A stretch of 64,000 nucleotides of DNA. It comes from Saitoella complicata NRRL Y-17804. Taxonomy: Eukaryota; Ascomycota; Saitoellomycetes; Saitoellales; Saitoellaceae. The notes beneath the pieces are model-generated. The model did no database searches. It was not told where the DNA came from and saw nothing but the letters and a program-made list of their open reading frames with translations. The translations under genes were made by a program, and so were the position numbers. How positions within the stretch are numbered: the first letter of the stretch is position 1; the number at the start of each line of letters is the position of its first letter. Positions 9,593 through 19,400 of this stretch are shown here, piece by piece. Where the stretch lies: the NCBI RefSeq assembly GCF_001661265.1, contig NW_017567002.1, forward strand, positions 1-64,000. The letters run 5' to 3'.

Positions 9593-11122
9593 ATGGCACA
9601 ACCACCAATCGACCCAGCCTTCACAACAACAGACAATCTGGGATTGGTACTATCACCACGCTCACGACAAGCAATGGCAGCAATTCCATCCGATGCGTTC
9701 GGGACGCCGAGTCCGGGGTTGATGGATATCGGTGTGTACGCTATACCTGGCACCACGACGTCGACGACCACCGATTCAGCAGCGACGACACCGCAACCTC
9801 TAGGGAGTGCAACCTCAACTCCCGCTCCCACTACGACCCCAGCGGCGACGGTCGTCCCACCAAGCAAAGCCGTCCCCCAATTCCTCAACAAACTGTACAA
9901 CATGGTCTCCGACCCCTCCACCTCCTCCCTCATAAAATGGTCACCCACCGGCCTCTCCTTTCTCGTCACCCGCCAAGAAGACTTCGCCCGCGACGTATTA
10001 CCACGCTTCTTCAAACACAATAATTTCTCAAGTTTCGTGCGACAGTTGAATATGTATGGCTTTCATAAGGTTCCGCATTTGACTCAGGGGGTGTTGGCGG
10101 GGTCGGGGAGTGGGGGTGAGGTTTTCGAGTTTTCGAATCAGAACTTCCAACGGGGTCGTCCAGACCTCCTGGCGCTCGTTACTCGCAAAAAGGGAAACCC
10201 AGCAACAACCGCTGCCCAAGCCGGTACCCTCACAGCCCCCACCTCCACCTCAAACACCGACACCAACAACCTCGACCTCACCCTCCTCCTCGACGAACTC
10301 CGCACAATCAAACAAACCCAATCCCAAATCACGTCCGATCTCTCACGCCTCCAGACTGATTCTGCGCTCTTGTGGTCGGAACAGATGGCGTCCAGGGCAC
10401 GGCATGAGCGGCATCAGGAGACGATCGACAAGATCCTTAGATTTCTGGCGAGTGTTTACGGGGGGGATGAGGCGCGGTTGGGCGGTGGGGGTGGGGCTGC
10501 GTTGGGGTTGGGCGCTGTTGGGGGGGGATTGGGGGGTGTACAGACTGGAATGGAACTCGGGAAGGGACACGTGGGGACGGTAGCAGGCAAGAAACGCCGC
10601 CTCATGATCGAAGACTCGAATCCCAACATCGAAGAACTCCTCGACGCAAGACCCGCACTATCAAACGTGTCAACACCCCTCACCCCCGCTCCCAACCCGC
10701 TCGATATCCCCATTTTCGACACCACGTCCACGGGGGCTGCGGGGTTCGATGGTACGAGTGCGTTGGTCCCCGCCACGACTTCGAGTAATGGTTTGAATGA
10801 TGCGGCACTCCAAGCTCATGTCATTAATACGGATCATTTGGCGTCGACCATCGCTGCACAAAATGCGAATATTGCCGATCTTGCGCTGTTGCTGGGTCTT
10901 ACTCCGAGTCCGCCGACGAGTACAGGGGGTGAGGATGCCGGTGTTGACGAGTTTTTGGCTGGGTTGGATGGAGTGGGGGGGAATATTGGAGGGATGGAGG
11001 AGGTAGTGGAGATGCCGGTTGTCGGGAAGAGGAAGAGGGAGGTTACGGTGCCCGAGGAGGAGGGGGTGGGGGAAGGGAGTAATGGGGATGGGGAGTTGGA
11101 GAGGTTTGTGGAGTTTGATTAA
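9593..11122 (+). CDS. HSF1: Heat shock transcription factor (HSF1)
   Basis: A sequence-specific activator of heat-shock genes that binds nGAAn repeats as a trimer in the nucleus. The predicted protein is 509 residues in one exon. The winged-helix HSF DNA-binding domain spans ~94-200 and includes VPQFLNKLYNMV, FKHNNFSSFVRQLNMYGF and the region ending in RRGRPDLLALV-like FQRGRPDLLALV. A heptad-rich segment (~230-300, LDLTLLLDELRTIKQTQ onward) is the trimerisation coiled coil. The C-terminal third is Gly/Thr/Asp-rich and acidic, fitting an activation domain. ATG 9593 has A at -3 and G at +4. An in-frame ATG at 9503 would add 30 residues, has poorer context and lies only 72 bp from the NOP2 stop. 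Confidence 0.92.
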   Translation: MAQPPIDPAFTTTDNLGLVLSPRSRQAMAAIPSDAFGTPSPGLMDIGVYAIPGTTTSTTTDSAATTPQPLGSATSTPAPTTTPAATVVPPSKAVPQFLNKLYNMVSDPSTSSLIKWSPTGLSFLVTRQEDFARDVLPRFFKHNNFSSFVRQLNMYGFHKVPHLTQGVLAGSGSGGEVFEFSNQNFQRGRPDLLALVTRKKGNPATTAAQAGTLTAPTSTSNTDTNNLDLTLLLDELRTIKQTQSQITSDLSRLQTDSALLWSEQMASRARHERHQETIDKILRFLASVYGGDEARLGGGGGAALGLGAVGGGLGGVQTGMELGKGHVGTVAGKKRRLMIEDSNPNIEELLDARPALSNVSTPLTPAPNPLDIPIFDTTSTGAAGFDGTSALVPATTSSNGLNDAALQAHVINTDHLASTIAAQNANIADLALLLGLTPSPPTSTGGEDAGVDEFLAGLDGVGGNIGGMEEVVEMPVVGKRKREVTVPEEEGVGEGSNGDGELERFVEFD

Positions 11123-11337
11123 CGTTCTCCGGGTGAGAGCGAGGATGGAGGAGGAGGAGGTTCACCACTCTTCGGGTTTTACTATTATGGGTTCTATCTG
11201 GGTAATACGGGTTTATTGGCGTTTGATTAGGGATCTTAGTGCTTGTGCTGCTTGTATCTTTCTGGGAGGCCGAGCTAGATTAGCTATTTGTTTTCTTTTG
11301 CAGGGTATGTGATATCAATAATACTCTGATGGCTAGC

Positions 11338-12816
11338 CTACTGTGTCCTCTCCTTGAATTTGACCCAGAGCCCGTGGCGGATGGGAAGCGTGATGGAGAC
11401 TTCATACCGAACCTCCTCCTCGCGTTGGATTTCACTGGCACGAGAAATTTCAAAATGTTGCAACAACGGTACCAATACCATAACAGCCTCCTGCTCTGCA
11501 AACCCTTTCCCCAAACACGTCCTCGGGCCCGCATTGAAAACTGGAAACTTGAACGGTGACACGTGGATGAGTTTTCCGTTTGGGTCGATGAAGCGGGAGG
11601 GGTTGAAGGTGAGGGAGTCTGGGCCCCAGAGTTCGGGACGGCGATTCATGACGTATGTACTCCATTGCACGATCGTACCGGGTTCGACGAGGATTGATTG
11701 GCCTTCGCAGGGGATGTGGTCTCGTTTTAGGGTACAGCGGATGTTCGTGGGAACGGAGGGGTAGAGCCGAAGTGTCTCATACAACACTGCGTGAGCGTAC
11801 GTGTGGAGGTGTAATGTGTCCTCAGATATGGGTGGCAGCGAAACGGTTTCAGAGCGGAGTTGGCTGAGTGCGGAGGGGTTCGCGAGGAGGTTGTGCGTGG
11901 TCCAGGAGAGGAGTTGGGCGGTTGTGTCGCGGCCTGCGAAGATGAAGTTGAGGATGATGTCGCGGAGATATTTATCACTCAATTCTTTCTCATCTTCGTC
12001 CCGGTAGTCCATAAATAATGACAAAAGGTCTGGACGGATGGGTGTTGGGCATGTGGAGGAGCGACGGGAGCGGATGATGGAATAGGCGTAATCGTTCATG
12101 ATGCGGAGGTCGCGGCAGAAACGCCAGTAGGAGGGTTTGAGCCATTCGTGGAGCCAGAAAAGGGGGGTGTTAAAACGGAGAACGGAGTATTGCTGTACGA
12201 AGGATAAGGCATCTGCGAAGGGGACGGAGGAGGAGATGCTGTCCAAGCAGCCGAAGCTCGAGGTGAAAGCGACTTGTCCGAAGTTCTCGAGGGTAAAGCG
12301 GTAGAAGAGGTCTTGGACGTCGAGGGCTTTGTCTTGATTCATCTGAATGAGATGGATGAACTTCTGGGTTTGCCACGCAAAGGTATTTGCTGTGATCATC
12401 TTGAACCTCTTATCCATAAACACTTGCGCCGCAACCTTCCTCTGCCACCTCCACTGCTCCCCATCCGAATTGAAAATCCCCTCCCCTAGAATCTCATTCA
12501 TCATCCTTTTAAACAAGCTCCCTCGAACATAATTCCCGATGTTCGTCTTCACCAAATGCTCCACACTATCCGGGGCGACGAACGTGATGATCCGTCCGAT
12601 GAACGGTAACGTGCCAGACCAGACAGGGCCATATTCACGGCACCCTTCGAGTTCGCTTTCGTGGGGTTTGTGGGCGTAGGAAAAGGCATAAGGGAGGTGT
12701 CCGATGAGTGGGAAACCGCGGCGACCGGGGAGGTCGGGGCGGGCTTTGGTGAAGATTGCGCGGTTTGGGTAGAGGTAAACCAGGAGGAGGAGGGTGAAGA
12801 GGATCCAGATGATCAT
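11338..12816 (-). CDS. Cytochrome P450 (CYP52/86/704-like clan)
   Basis: A heme monooxygenase of 492 residues with no introns, anchored in the ER by the N-terminal segment MIIWILFTLLLLVYLY. The family landmarks are all present: a proline-rich hinge (RPDLPGRRGFPLIGHLP), a C-helix WRWQRK, the I-helix oxygen-binding AGRDTTA, the K-helix ETLRLYP (ExxR) and the heme loop FNAGPRTCLGKG with the axial Cys at ~434. The stretch GEGIFNSDGEQWRWQRK resembles fatty-acid omega-hydroxylase P450s of the CYP86/704 type. That substrate class is an inference. The ATG at 12816 is the first in frame. No other secondary-metabolism genes flank it. Confidence 0.93.
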   Translation of the reverse strand: MIIWILFTLLLLVYLYPNRAIFTKARPDLPGRRGFPLIGHLPYAFSYAHKPHESELEGCREYGPVWSGTLPFIGRIITFVAPDSVEHLVKTNIGNYVRGSLFKRMMNEILGEGIFNSDGEQWRWQRKVAAQVFMDKRFKMITANTFAWQTQKFIHLIQMNQDKALDVQDLFYRFTLENFGQVAFTSSFGCLDSISSSVPFADALSFVQQYSVLRFNTPLFWLHEWLKPSYWRFCRDLRIMNDYAYSIIRSRRSSTCPTPIRPDLLSLFMDYRDEDEKELSDKYLRDIILNFIFAGRDTTAQLLSWTTHNLLANPSALSQLRSETVSLPPISEDTLHLHTYAHAVLYETLRLYPSVPTNIRCTLKRDHIPCEGQSILVEPGTIVQWSTYVMNRRPELWGPDSLTFNPSRFIDPNGKLIHVSPFKFPVFNAGPRTCLGKGFAEQEAVMVLVPLLQHFEISRASEIQREEEVRYEVSITLPIRHGLWVKFKERTQ

Positions 12817-13170
12817 TGTGATGGTAGGCAAGGCGGCGAGAGGACCTTCGGGCGTGGTCTTTCTATGTAGTTGTGTGTGCGGTGAGCGCCGGTACGGACT
12901 TGCGATGTAACGTGCAATGTTTCGGAGGTCACACGCTCGGGAGGAAGCCAGAGAAGGCCAGGGTCGAGCAATTCCAAGTTTGCCTGACTAGAACAGAAGC
13001 TCTGAACGAATGTGTGTAAAAATACTTCCAATTGTAATGACTATCGACTTTTAGATATACGTTCCAGGCGATACGATTTTTCCCTCTGATCATGTCCTCC
13101 GACTCCGAATATCAATACTCAGCGTCCTGCACAATCGTTCGATACCCCAATCTTCCCGAGATCTATCCAT
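12817..13170. other. Intergenic between P450 and secreted protein
   Basis: About 350 bp holding the P450 promoter region and the 3' flank of the next minus-strand gene. No further gene is seen. Confidence 0.45.
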
Positions 13171-13665
13171 CTACGACAATCCAATGCTGTAGGCTCCACA
13201 GCCACTCCCTGCGTGCGTCTGCGTATCATCAGGGTTGTAGTACGCAACATCACAGTTCGTCGAGCTCGCGCAGTCCAAGTTGGTACCAGTGCTTCCCGAG
13301 CTAGAGCAAGTGATGGATCCGCCATCGAAACCGCCATTTCCGTCGATGTAGGAGATGTCGTAGTAGTCGGCACCGGCATAGCCTCCGAGACTGAACTCGA
13401 ACTGTACGGGTCCGGAAGAGGAATCACTGGCGACAGCCTTGAAGTTCAAGCCTTGAGTCGAGGCATCAACGTCGGTGGTGTGAGATGATCCCGGGGCAAG
13501 GTTGAAAGAGGGGTATGATCCACCGGAGTAGAGAACGGTGACGGAAGCGGTCTTGGACGATCCGTTGGACATGGTGATGGGGATCGTAGCGCGCTTTTGG
13601 AGGGGAGCGGCGGTGACAAGGGCGAGACCAGCTGCCATGGTGAAGAAGGTAAGAGAGAGTTGCAT
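13171..13665 (-). CDS. Small secreted four-cysteine protein
   Basis: A 164-residue single-exon product. It has a signal peptide MQLSLTFFTMAAGLALVTA, followed after APLQ by a KR dibasic site typical of Kex2 propeptide cleavage. The mature part is Ser/Gly-rich and beta-prone. It includes YYDISYIDGNGGFDGGS and four cysteines (ITCSSS, LDCASSTNCD, SGCGAY) that could form two disulfides. The pattern recalls short thaumatin-like or Bys1-like fungal secreted proteins, but the match is too weak for a firm name. The ATG is the first after a TATA box, and a GTGAT repeat lies in the leader. Confidence 0.8.
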   Translation of the reverse strand: MQLSLTFFTMAAGLALVTAAPLQKRATIPITMSNGSSKTASVTVLYSGGSYPSFNLAPGSSHTTDVDASTQGLNFKAVASDSSSGPVQFEFSLGGYAGADYYDISYIDGNGGFDGGSITCSSSGSTGTNLDCASSTNCDVAYYNPDDTQTHAGSGCGAYSIGLS

Positions 13666-13677
13666 AGCGATTTTTGT

Positions 13678-13699
13678 TGTGATGTGATGTGATGTGATG
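13678..13699. repeat. (TGTGA)n microsatellite in 5' leader
   Basis: Four to five copies of a TGATG/TGTGA pentamer directly upstream of the start codon of the small secreted protein, within its predicted 5' UTR. Confidence 0.75.
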
Positions 13700-13793
13700 C
13701 GTTGTGTCGTGTTGCGGGGTATCAGATATCGTTGGCTTGCTCGGAGAAGGAGCTGTGGGTTGATGGTGACTCGAGGAGGTGTCGACTCGGACT

Positions 13794-13800
13794 CTTTATA
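13794..13800 (-). promoter_or_regulatory. TATA box of the four-cysteine secreted protein
   Basis: TATAAAG on the minus strand, about 130 bp upstream of the ATG at 13665. Confidence 0.5.
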
Positions 13801-15113
13801 CCCCTTCCTCGAGTGTTCCATTCCATCGCGTGCGAGGAGCGCAAAGTCCAATCCCTACGTTCTGCCGTACTCCCTCTCTCCGACGAGAGTGGTGGAGATT
13901 GGATCCAGAGCATCCCTGCCGTTCAATCGCCGTGAACCATAGCGAACGGAAGTCTTCGTAATCTCAACAACCTCTCGCCTCCTCGCCTGCACCTGCATAA
14001 GAGATTGCGACCTATAGAGTCAGCTTTGGTGCCGTTCATAGTCGCCTTTCAACCTTTATTGCTCTTAAAGGTGTACGAGTGTCCACGGCGTATAGTTCCC
14101 CACTCCGCCAAGGTTAGGCTTTGATAGAGATTTTTCAGTGGAGATGAGAGGAGTCGACATCTGTAGGTCTGAGCGTTAATCTCCGAACTCCTCACGCAGA
14201 TTTCGTCTCGGTCGTACGTGGTGATTATGTAAGACCGCGAGTTATCCGGGTACGAGCTTCACTGACATCCTGACGGGAAGAGCTCAAGGTCGGTTGAAAG
14301 GCGTACGGCTTCGTTAAAGAAGCGGAGATTCTGACTTTGGATATGAAATTCGACAATTTCTTCGGAGATTGCAGTCTTGGGGGTTCTAAAATATCCTTCA
14401 TCAAATAAGGTTTCGTGGCTGCTGCATGTCAAATTGCGATAGAGAAGATCTCGTCGAGGAGGCGCCGGTTTCACGGGCAGAAACATTTGGTCGAACACCG
14501 TCTTCAGACACCTTTTAGGACCCCTCATTCTTCTTGAGTTTCATCATGATCAGCTACGGTCAACATAGAACAAACTCTTGTCACATCCGGTCCGGGCCGG
14601 CCGGGCAAGGATCAAAAGGAATGCACGGGTGTGGCACGTTCCCCGGAGCGGCTCGCAACTGCCGGCCGAATGAGCCAAGACAAAGAAGTGGAAGAAGAGA
14701 TTTCGAGAGTTTATTGAGGTAACATGATAGCTTTCGGGTGGAAGGTTAGGGTAGGTATAGGACCTTTGTCTATGTTTTGACGTCTGAATAGAGTTGCGCA
14801 AGACTGCATTGGCGCTGGGAGCTCGTTCTGCAGCTGGCGTTGTATAGCGATGTACACAAGAAGAGCCAGAAATTCGCATCACCGTTCAGGACCTCACAAG
14901 CTATGCAAATACCATGGACGACTTCCGGTCACCACTGGGTACGCCGGCGAACTGGCCAGCTGTCATGGTTACAAATGGACAAAGGACCGGCACCGACGCA
15001 ATTTACTCTTCGTATCAATCGAGCGAGGTTCTTCCAGGCGGTCTGACTAACCAGTGGGTCAACGCTAATACCAAGGGTTTGTGGGGTTCCGGACTCTTCG
15101 ATTGTACAATGAG
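13801..15113. other. Gene-poor stretch, no confident gene
   Basis: About 1.3 kb with no recognisable gene. The only frame of note is on the minus strand at 14259-14528 (89 codons from an ATG, MRGPKRCLKTVFDQ). It reads like an ordinary soluble protein but matches nothing I know and has no supporting splice signals. Confidence 0.4.
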
Positions 15114-15731
15114 TCATGAGGTTGCAGGGATGAAGTCATTCAGCTTCCAGCGAGTACGCATGTCCTCCATCTCCTCAAGGAAGGCTCGCCATTTATCAAT
15201 CCCCCAAATCCTTGTAGGACCTAGGCGGAAGTTACCTCTGACAACTCTGTAGGCAAATTCGAGGGTGTAGTCGTCTTCACGGACCTCAGTGCTGAAGGTC
15301 TGATCATGATTGAGACGCATTCGGACCTTATCCTTGATATGCAGGCCCGCTACATTCCAATCCCATTGCAGTTTCATTTCCGTGAGGAGTTCCGGATAAG
15401 CACTTTGGCCTGGGCGTGAAACAACCAGCCTGACCTTGAAGGCACGGCTCAGCAAGGGTAAAGCCGCAGTTTCAATCATCTCCGTAGTTGCATCATCAGG
15501 TAGGTCTGTCAGATCAGTCACGGCTATGTCTGGTTCAAGCTCTGCATCCTGTGGCTGAGCCGGGGTTTTACGGGCACGGCCTGGACGCTTGGCATTGCCC
15601 AAAGTTATTGCTGAAGTCCGTTTATCAATATCTGGTCTGTAGCTTGAGATACAAGGTTTTTTATGTTTCAGTGAATGTCGAGTTGGTGGAGTCGACCTGG
15701 CGCGCCCTGCCTTGAGAAAACCCGCGTTAGA
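15114..15731 (-). CDS. Unresolved reading frame, possible terminal exon of an unknown gene
   Basis: The frame is open for 205 codons to a stop at 15114, but no ATG lies in its first two thirds. If real, it needs an upstream exon. A possible acceptor (AAAAGTTTAG) lies exactly at the frame's upstream limit. The translation looks protein-like. It begins with two related basic motifs (GRARSTPP and GRARKTPAQ) and ends with a folded-looking part containing LQWDWNVAGLHIKDKVRM and GIDKWRAFLEEMEDM. No family is recognised. It could be an intact spliced gene, a truncated one or a chance frame. Confidence 0.35.
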   Translation of the reverse strand, partial: SNAGFLKAGRARSTPPTRHSLKHKKPCISSYRPDIDKRTSAITLGNAKRPGRARKTPAQPQDAELEPDIAVTDLTDLPDDATTEMIETAALPLLSRAFKVRLVVSRPGQSAYPELLTEMKLQWDWNVAGLHIKDKVRMRLNHDQTFSTEVREDDYTLEFAYRVVRGNFRLGPTRIWGIDKWRAFLEEMEDMRTRWKLNDFIPATS

Positions 15732-16116
15732 CTAAACTTTTGAAAAGCGCTGTAGCAACATGGGAATACCCCAAGACCATTTGCAACGCTCCCGACGTTA
15801 CTGGGCACGCTGAAAGCTGCCGAGGGCGAAGTCTGTGCAGTAAACGAACGTGGGAACTTCCGTCTCGTGACCCAAAAGGGTGATTCCCTTGTTGGACTAT
15901 GTTGAGTGATCTCATGGTGTGTTGCGTATGTCCCGAGGCATCCGGGGCTCGAATTCATTCGACGTCACACCGCGCCGTAACGAAGCTGTAACAACGATGC
16001 ACCCACCGTATGCGTGCGAATCAGCCAAATACGCTGTCGCCGGTATTGAAACTCATCGAGATTTAACATTAACCGAACGAAAGTCCTGAACACAAGGGTG
16101 GGGAGCAAAAAGGATG
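15732..16116. other. Intergenic, tRNA 3' flank
   Basis: No coding sequence is supported. From 15997 on it is the 3' flank of tRNA-Glu, which recurs beside the tRNA copy at 50.7 kb. Confidence 0.5.
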
Positions 16117-16188
16117 TTCCGTTACGGGGAATCGAACCCCGGCCTCTTCGGTGAGAGCGAAGTATCCTAGCCCCTAGACCATAACGGA
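15997..16188 (-). repeat. 192-bp tRNA-Glu plus 3' flank duplicate, copy A
   Basis: This block matches 50605-50796 over its full 192 bp with no apparent length change. The tRNA part is identical. The 120-bp 3' flank differs at about a dozen positions, mostly in the stretch nearest the tRNA. The first tRNA-Glu copy (7084) lacks this flank. Confidence 0.85.
16117..16188 (-). tRNA. tRNA-Glu (anticodon CTC), second copy
   Basis: The exact reverse complement of the tRNA-Glu at 7084-7155, with the same acceptor stem, CTC anticodon, T arm and discriminator. A T5 run (A5 on the plus strand, near 16107-16111) follows its 3' end and can terminate Pol III. Confidence 0.97.
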
Positions 16189-16455
16189 TTGCATGTAAGC
16201 CGGAATCAATTGTCGGTCTCATTCCACATACTACGCAGTGGTCAGAGTTCAATTTGGAAGGTAGCTATCGTCGTTGGCCATTTCACTCGTTGACCACTTG
16301 AATTGCAATTAAGTTTGGTTTCCATTTATGCTGGTCTTATTTAACCCTTTAAGCGCAAGGCGGCCCTTTCGTCATGAGCGCACCCGGCCGGCACAGCGAA
16401 GCCCGAGCAAACACAACACCAAAAGGTTAACCAACCAACCAACAATCCTGGAGCA

Positions 16456-19400
16456 ATGTCTACAGCAGACAAAAGTACGTCTCAGCTCCTTCTCATTCTT
16501 CCGCTTAAGAGCTAATCATTTTCAGCTCCACCAATTACCCTAACATCCGACGAACGCCGTCTATACGGTACCCTCTTCAAAGCCGCCGACAAAGAATCCC
16601 TAGGCGTCGTCACCGGTGAAGTCTGCGTCCCATTCTTTGAGAAATCAGGTCTCCCTCAAGTCACCCTCGGTGAAATCTGGGGAATCGCAGATGCCGAGAA
16701 CAATGGGTTCTTAAACCACCAAGCGTTCAGCGTCGCCCTACGATTGATCGGTCATTGTCAGGCTGGTGCGCGTCCATCGCCGGGATTGGCTGGACAACCT
16801 GGACCTTTGCCGCAGTTAGAAGGGTTCCCTACTGTTCCGACGACTACCATGCCACCTCCACCTGCTCCACGAGCTGGACGGCCTACGATCCCACCCCTCA
16901 CACCCCAAGACCGCACCAAGTACCTAAACATGTTCGCACAAGCAGCAGCTGGGAAGGAAGTGCTCGATGGTGATTCAGCCCGCAACCTCTTCCAGCGCGC
17001 ACGTCTTCCCGTGCCCACCCTCGCTCAAATCTGGACAATCTCCGATCGATCTGGCCGTGGAGCCCTCGATGCTACAGAGTTCGTCGTCGCAATGCACCTG
17101 ATCTCGAAATCCATGTCAGGTGAGATCAAGGAAGGCGGACTTCCACCTGTCGGCCCACCGGGTCTTTTCGACGCAGCTGCTGGGCGACCCGTTGGCGCTG
17201 GAAGGAGCACGAGTGAGAGAAGACAGGGAAGTGTTACGAGACAAGGTACCGGCCAAACACCCATCCCTCGTCAAATGACCGGTCAACAACAACCTCTCCG
17301 ACCCCAAGGGACAGGTCAATCCCAAGCATCCCAACCACCTACACAAATCACACCCCAGCTGACCGGTCAACCCTTTCCTCCGCCCCTTGCTCCCCAGCAA
17401 ACAGGCACCTCGGGCGCCCCATGGCTCATCCCACCCCCCCTCCAATCCGAATACCGCATCTACTTCACCTCCCTCACCGACTCTTCCACCCAAACCCACA
17501 TCTCCGGCCCCTCCGCCGTCCAGTTCTTCCTGAAATCACAACTCCCCGAAGAGACCCTGGCCAAAGTCTGGGATCTGGCGGATATCGACCAAAGTGGCGT
17601 TTTGAGTTTCGAGGAGTTTTGTGTTGCGATGTGGTTGATTCGGGAGGCTGTTGCGGGGCGTGCGGTGCCGGATGCGTTGCCGGCGGAGTTGGTGCCGCCG
17701 AGTATGAGAGCCGAACAACCTCCGGCACCAGCTCAGCTTGTTGCGCCGGCGCAGGGTGAGGAGAAGAAACCGGAGGTTAGCTCGACTGCGCAGGATTTGT
17801 TTGGACTGAACGACGCTTTTTCACCGCCTGCGTCGAGGATCAGTTCGCCGCCGCCTCCAGCTGCGCCGTTCCTCGAGCACCAAACTACTGGATCCGCCGC
17901 CACTTCGCCCGTGGTGCCTCAGGCAACTGGTATGCGCGGTGCATTCGTGCCAACTAGTTCTTTCGGACAGTCGCTCAGCGGCGCGGGTCCGAATGGAGGT
18001 GCAGTGCAGAGGACGATGAGTCCGCCTGCTGCGCCGGGGGTCATGGCTGTACCGCCTATTGGTAGTTCGGCTCCTACTGCGGTCCCGGTATCCCTTTCTG
18101 CATTCGGTGGACCCAGTCCAGTTTCGCAGTCGCCTGCTCCGTCTGGGCCCTTCGCCTCGGGTGTCGCGCCGCAGCTTACGGGTGGTGCTGGAACTGCATT
18201 CGGCGGTGCTCCGGGTGCGTTCCCCGTTACGCCAGGCCCCGGTCCTTTTGGTGCCATGTCTGCTCCTACTACGGCCTTTGATTCTCAGGATCTTCTTGGT
18301 GACAATGATCCCGAGGAGAGCAAAAACCTTACCGCCGATACAACGGAAATTGCGAACCTCTCCAACCAGATCAGCCAAATGAGCGCCAACACCGCCACTC
18401 TGTCCGACAAGCGGTCAACCGCCGAACGTGACCTCACTCAAGTCCAAGCCCAGAAGAAGGAGATCGAGGCCAAGTTGGCGGATATCAGACAGTTGTACGA
18501 TGCGGAGGTCAAGAATGTTCACACTGTCGAGGCACAGCTGAACCAGAGCCGGACGGAGACGCAGAAGCTGAGGCAGGAGTTCTTTGTGATTGAGGCGAGT
18601 TACCATGCGTTGCAGCAGCAGCATCGTGAGGGCTCTGAGGCTTTGGCTCGGGATCAAGCAGAGAACAATGAGCTCAAGACGAAGATGGCGCAGATTGGAA
18701 CCGAGATGACACGTCTCAACGAGGAACTCGAGAAAGTCAAGAAGAACGCTCGTCAGCAGAAGGGCTTGGTCGCGATCAACCGCAAGCAACTCGCTACCGC
18801 TGAGCAGGAGCGTGAGAGGATCTTGAAGGAGATCGAGGAGGAGAACCGGGCTGCGGCTGAGGCGGAGAGGGAGGCGAGAGAGGTTGAGGAGCAGAGGAGG
18901 ACACTCGAGGCAGAGGCGGAGGAGGCAAGAGTTAAGCAGGTTCAGGTTCAGGCCCAGCGTGCTCAGCAGCAACAGCAACTGGAACAGCAACAGCATGCCG
19001 TCCAGCAGTCCCGTGAGGTGGTGCACAGTGATGGACAGGTCGTCAGTCCGGCGTTGAGTGTTGCTAGCGCGAGTACGAACCCCTTCCATCGCGGTATGAG
19101 CCCGACTGGTGAGACGTTCCCTATCGTAACGAGCCCCTTTGACCGTAGATTTGTTGCTAGCGGGTTGCCCGCCATCACCTCTCCTTTCGGTCAAGATACA
19201 CAGCGACCTAGGGCTAACTTCGACGATGTCTTCGGACAGGGAGGTCAGGCGGAGAGTTTCGAGAATGCGTTTTCGTCTGATTTCGGAGCCAGTCCGTTTG
19301 CGGGTCAGCAGCAGATTCCTGAGCAGGTTGAGGTTCAGCATGTTGAGGAGCCCGTTGTCCAGGAGAACGAGATTCACGCGCCCGTTGCTGTGCATGCGGC

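Noticed and set aside
1-13700. Subtelomeric secondary-metabolite gene cluster (permease, hydrolase, P450)
   Set aside because: No backbone synthase, terpene cyclase or cluster regulator is present, and NOP2 and HSF1 lie in between. Co-location is not enough.
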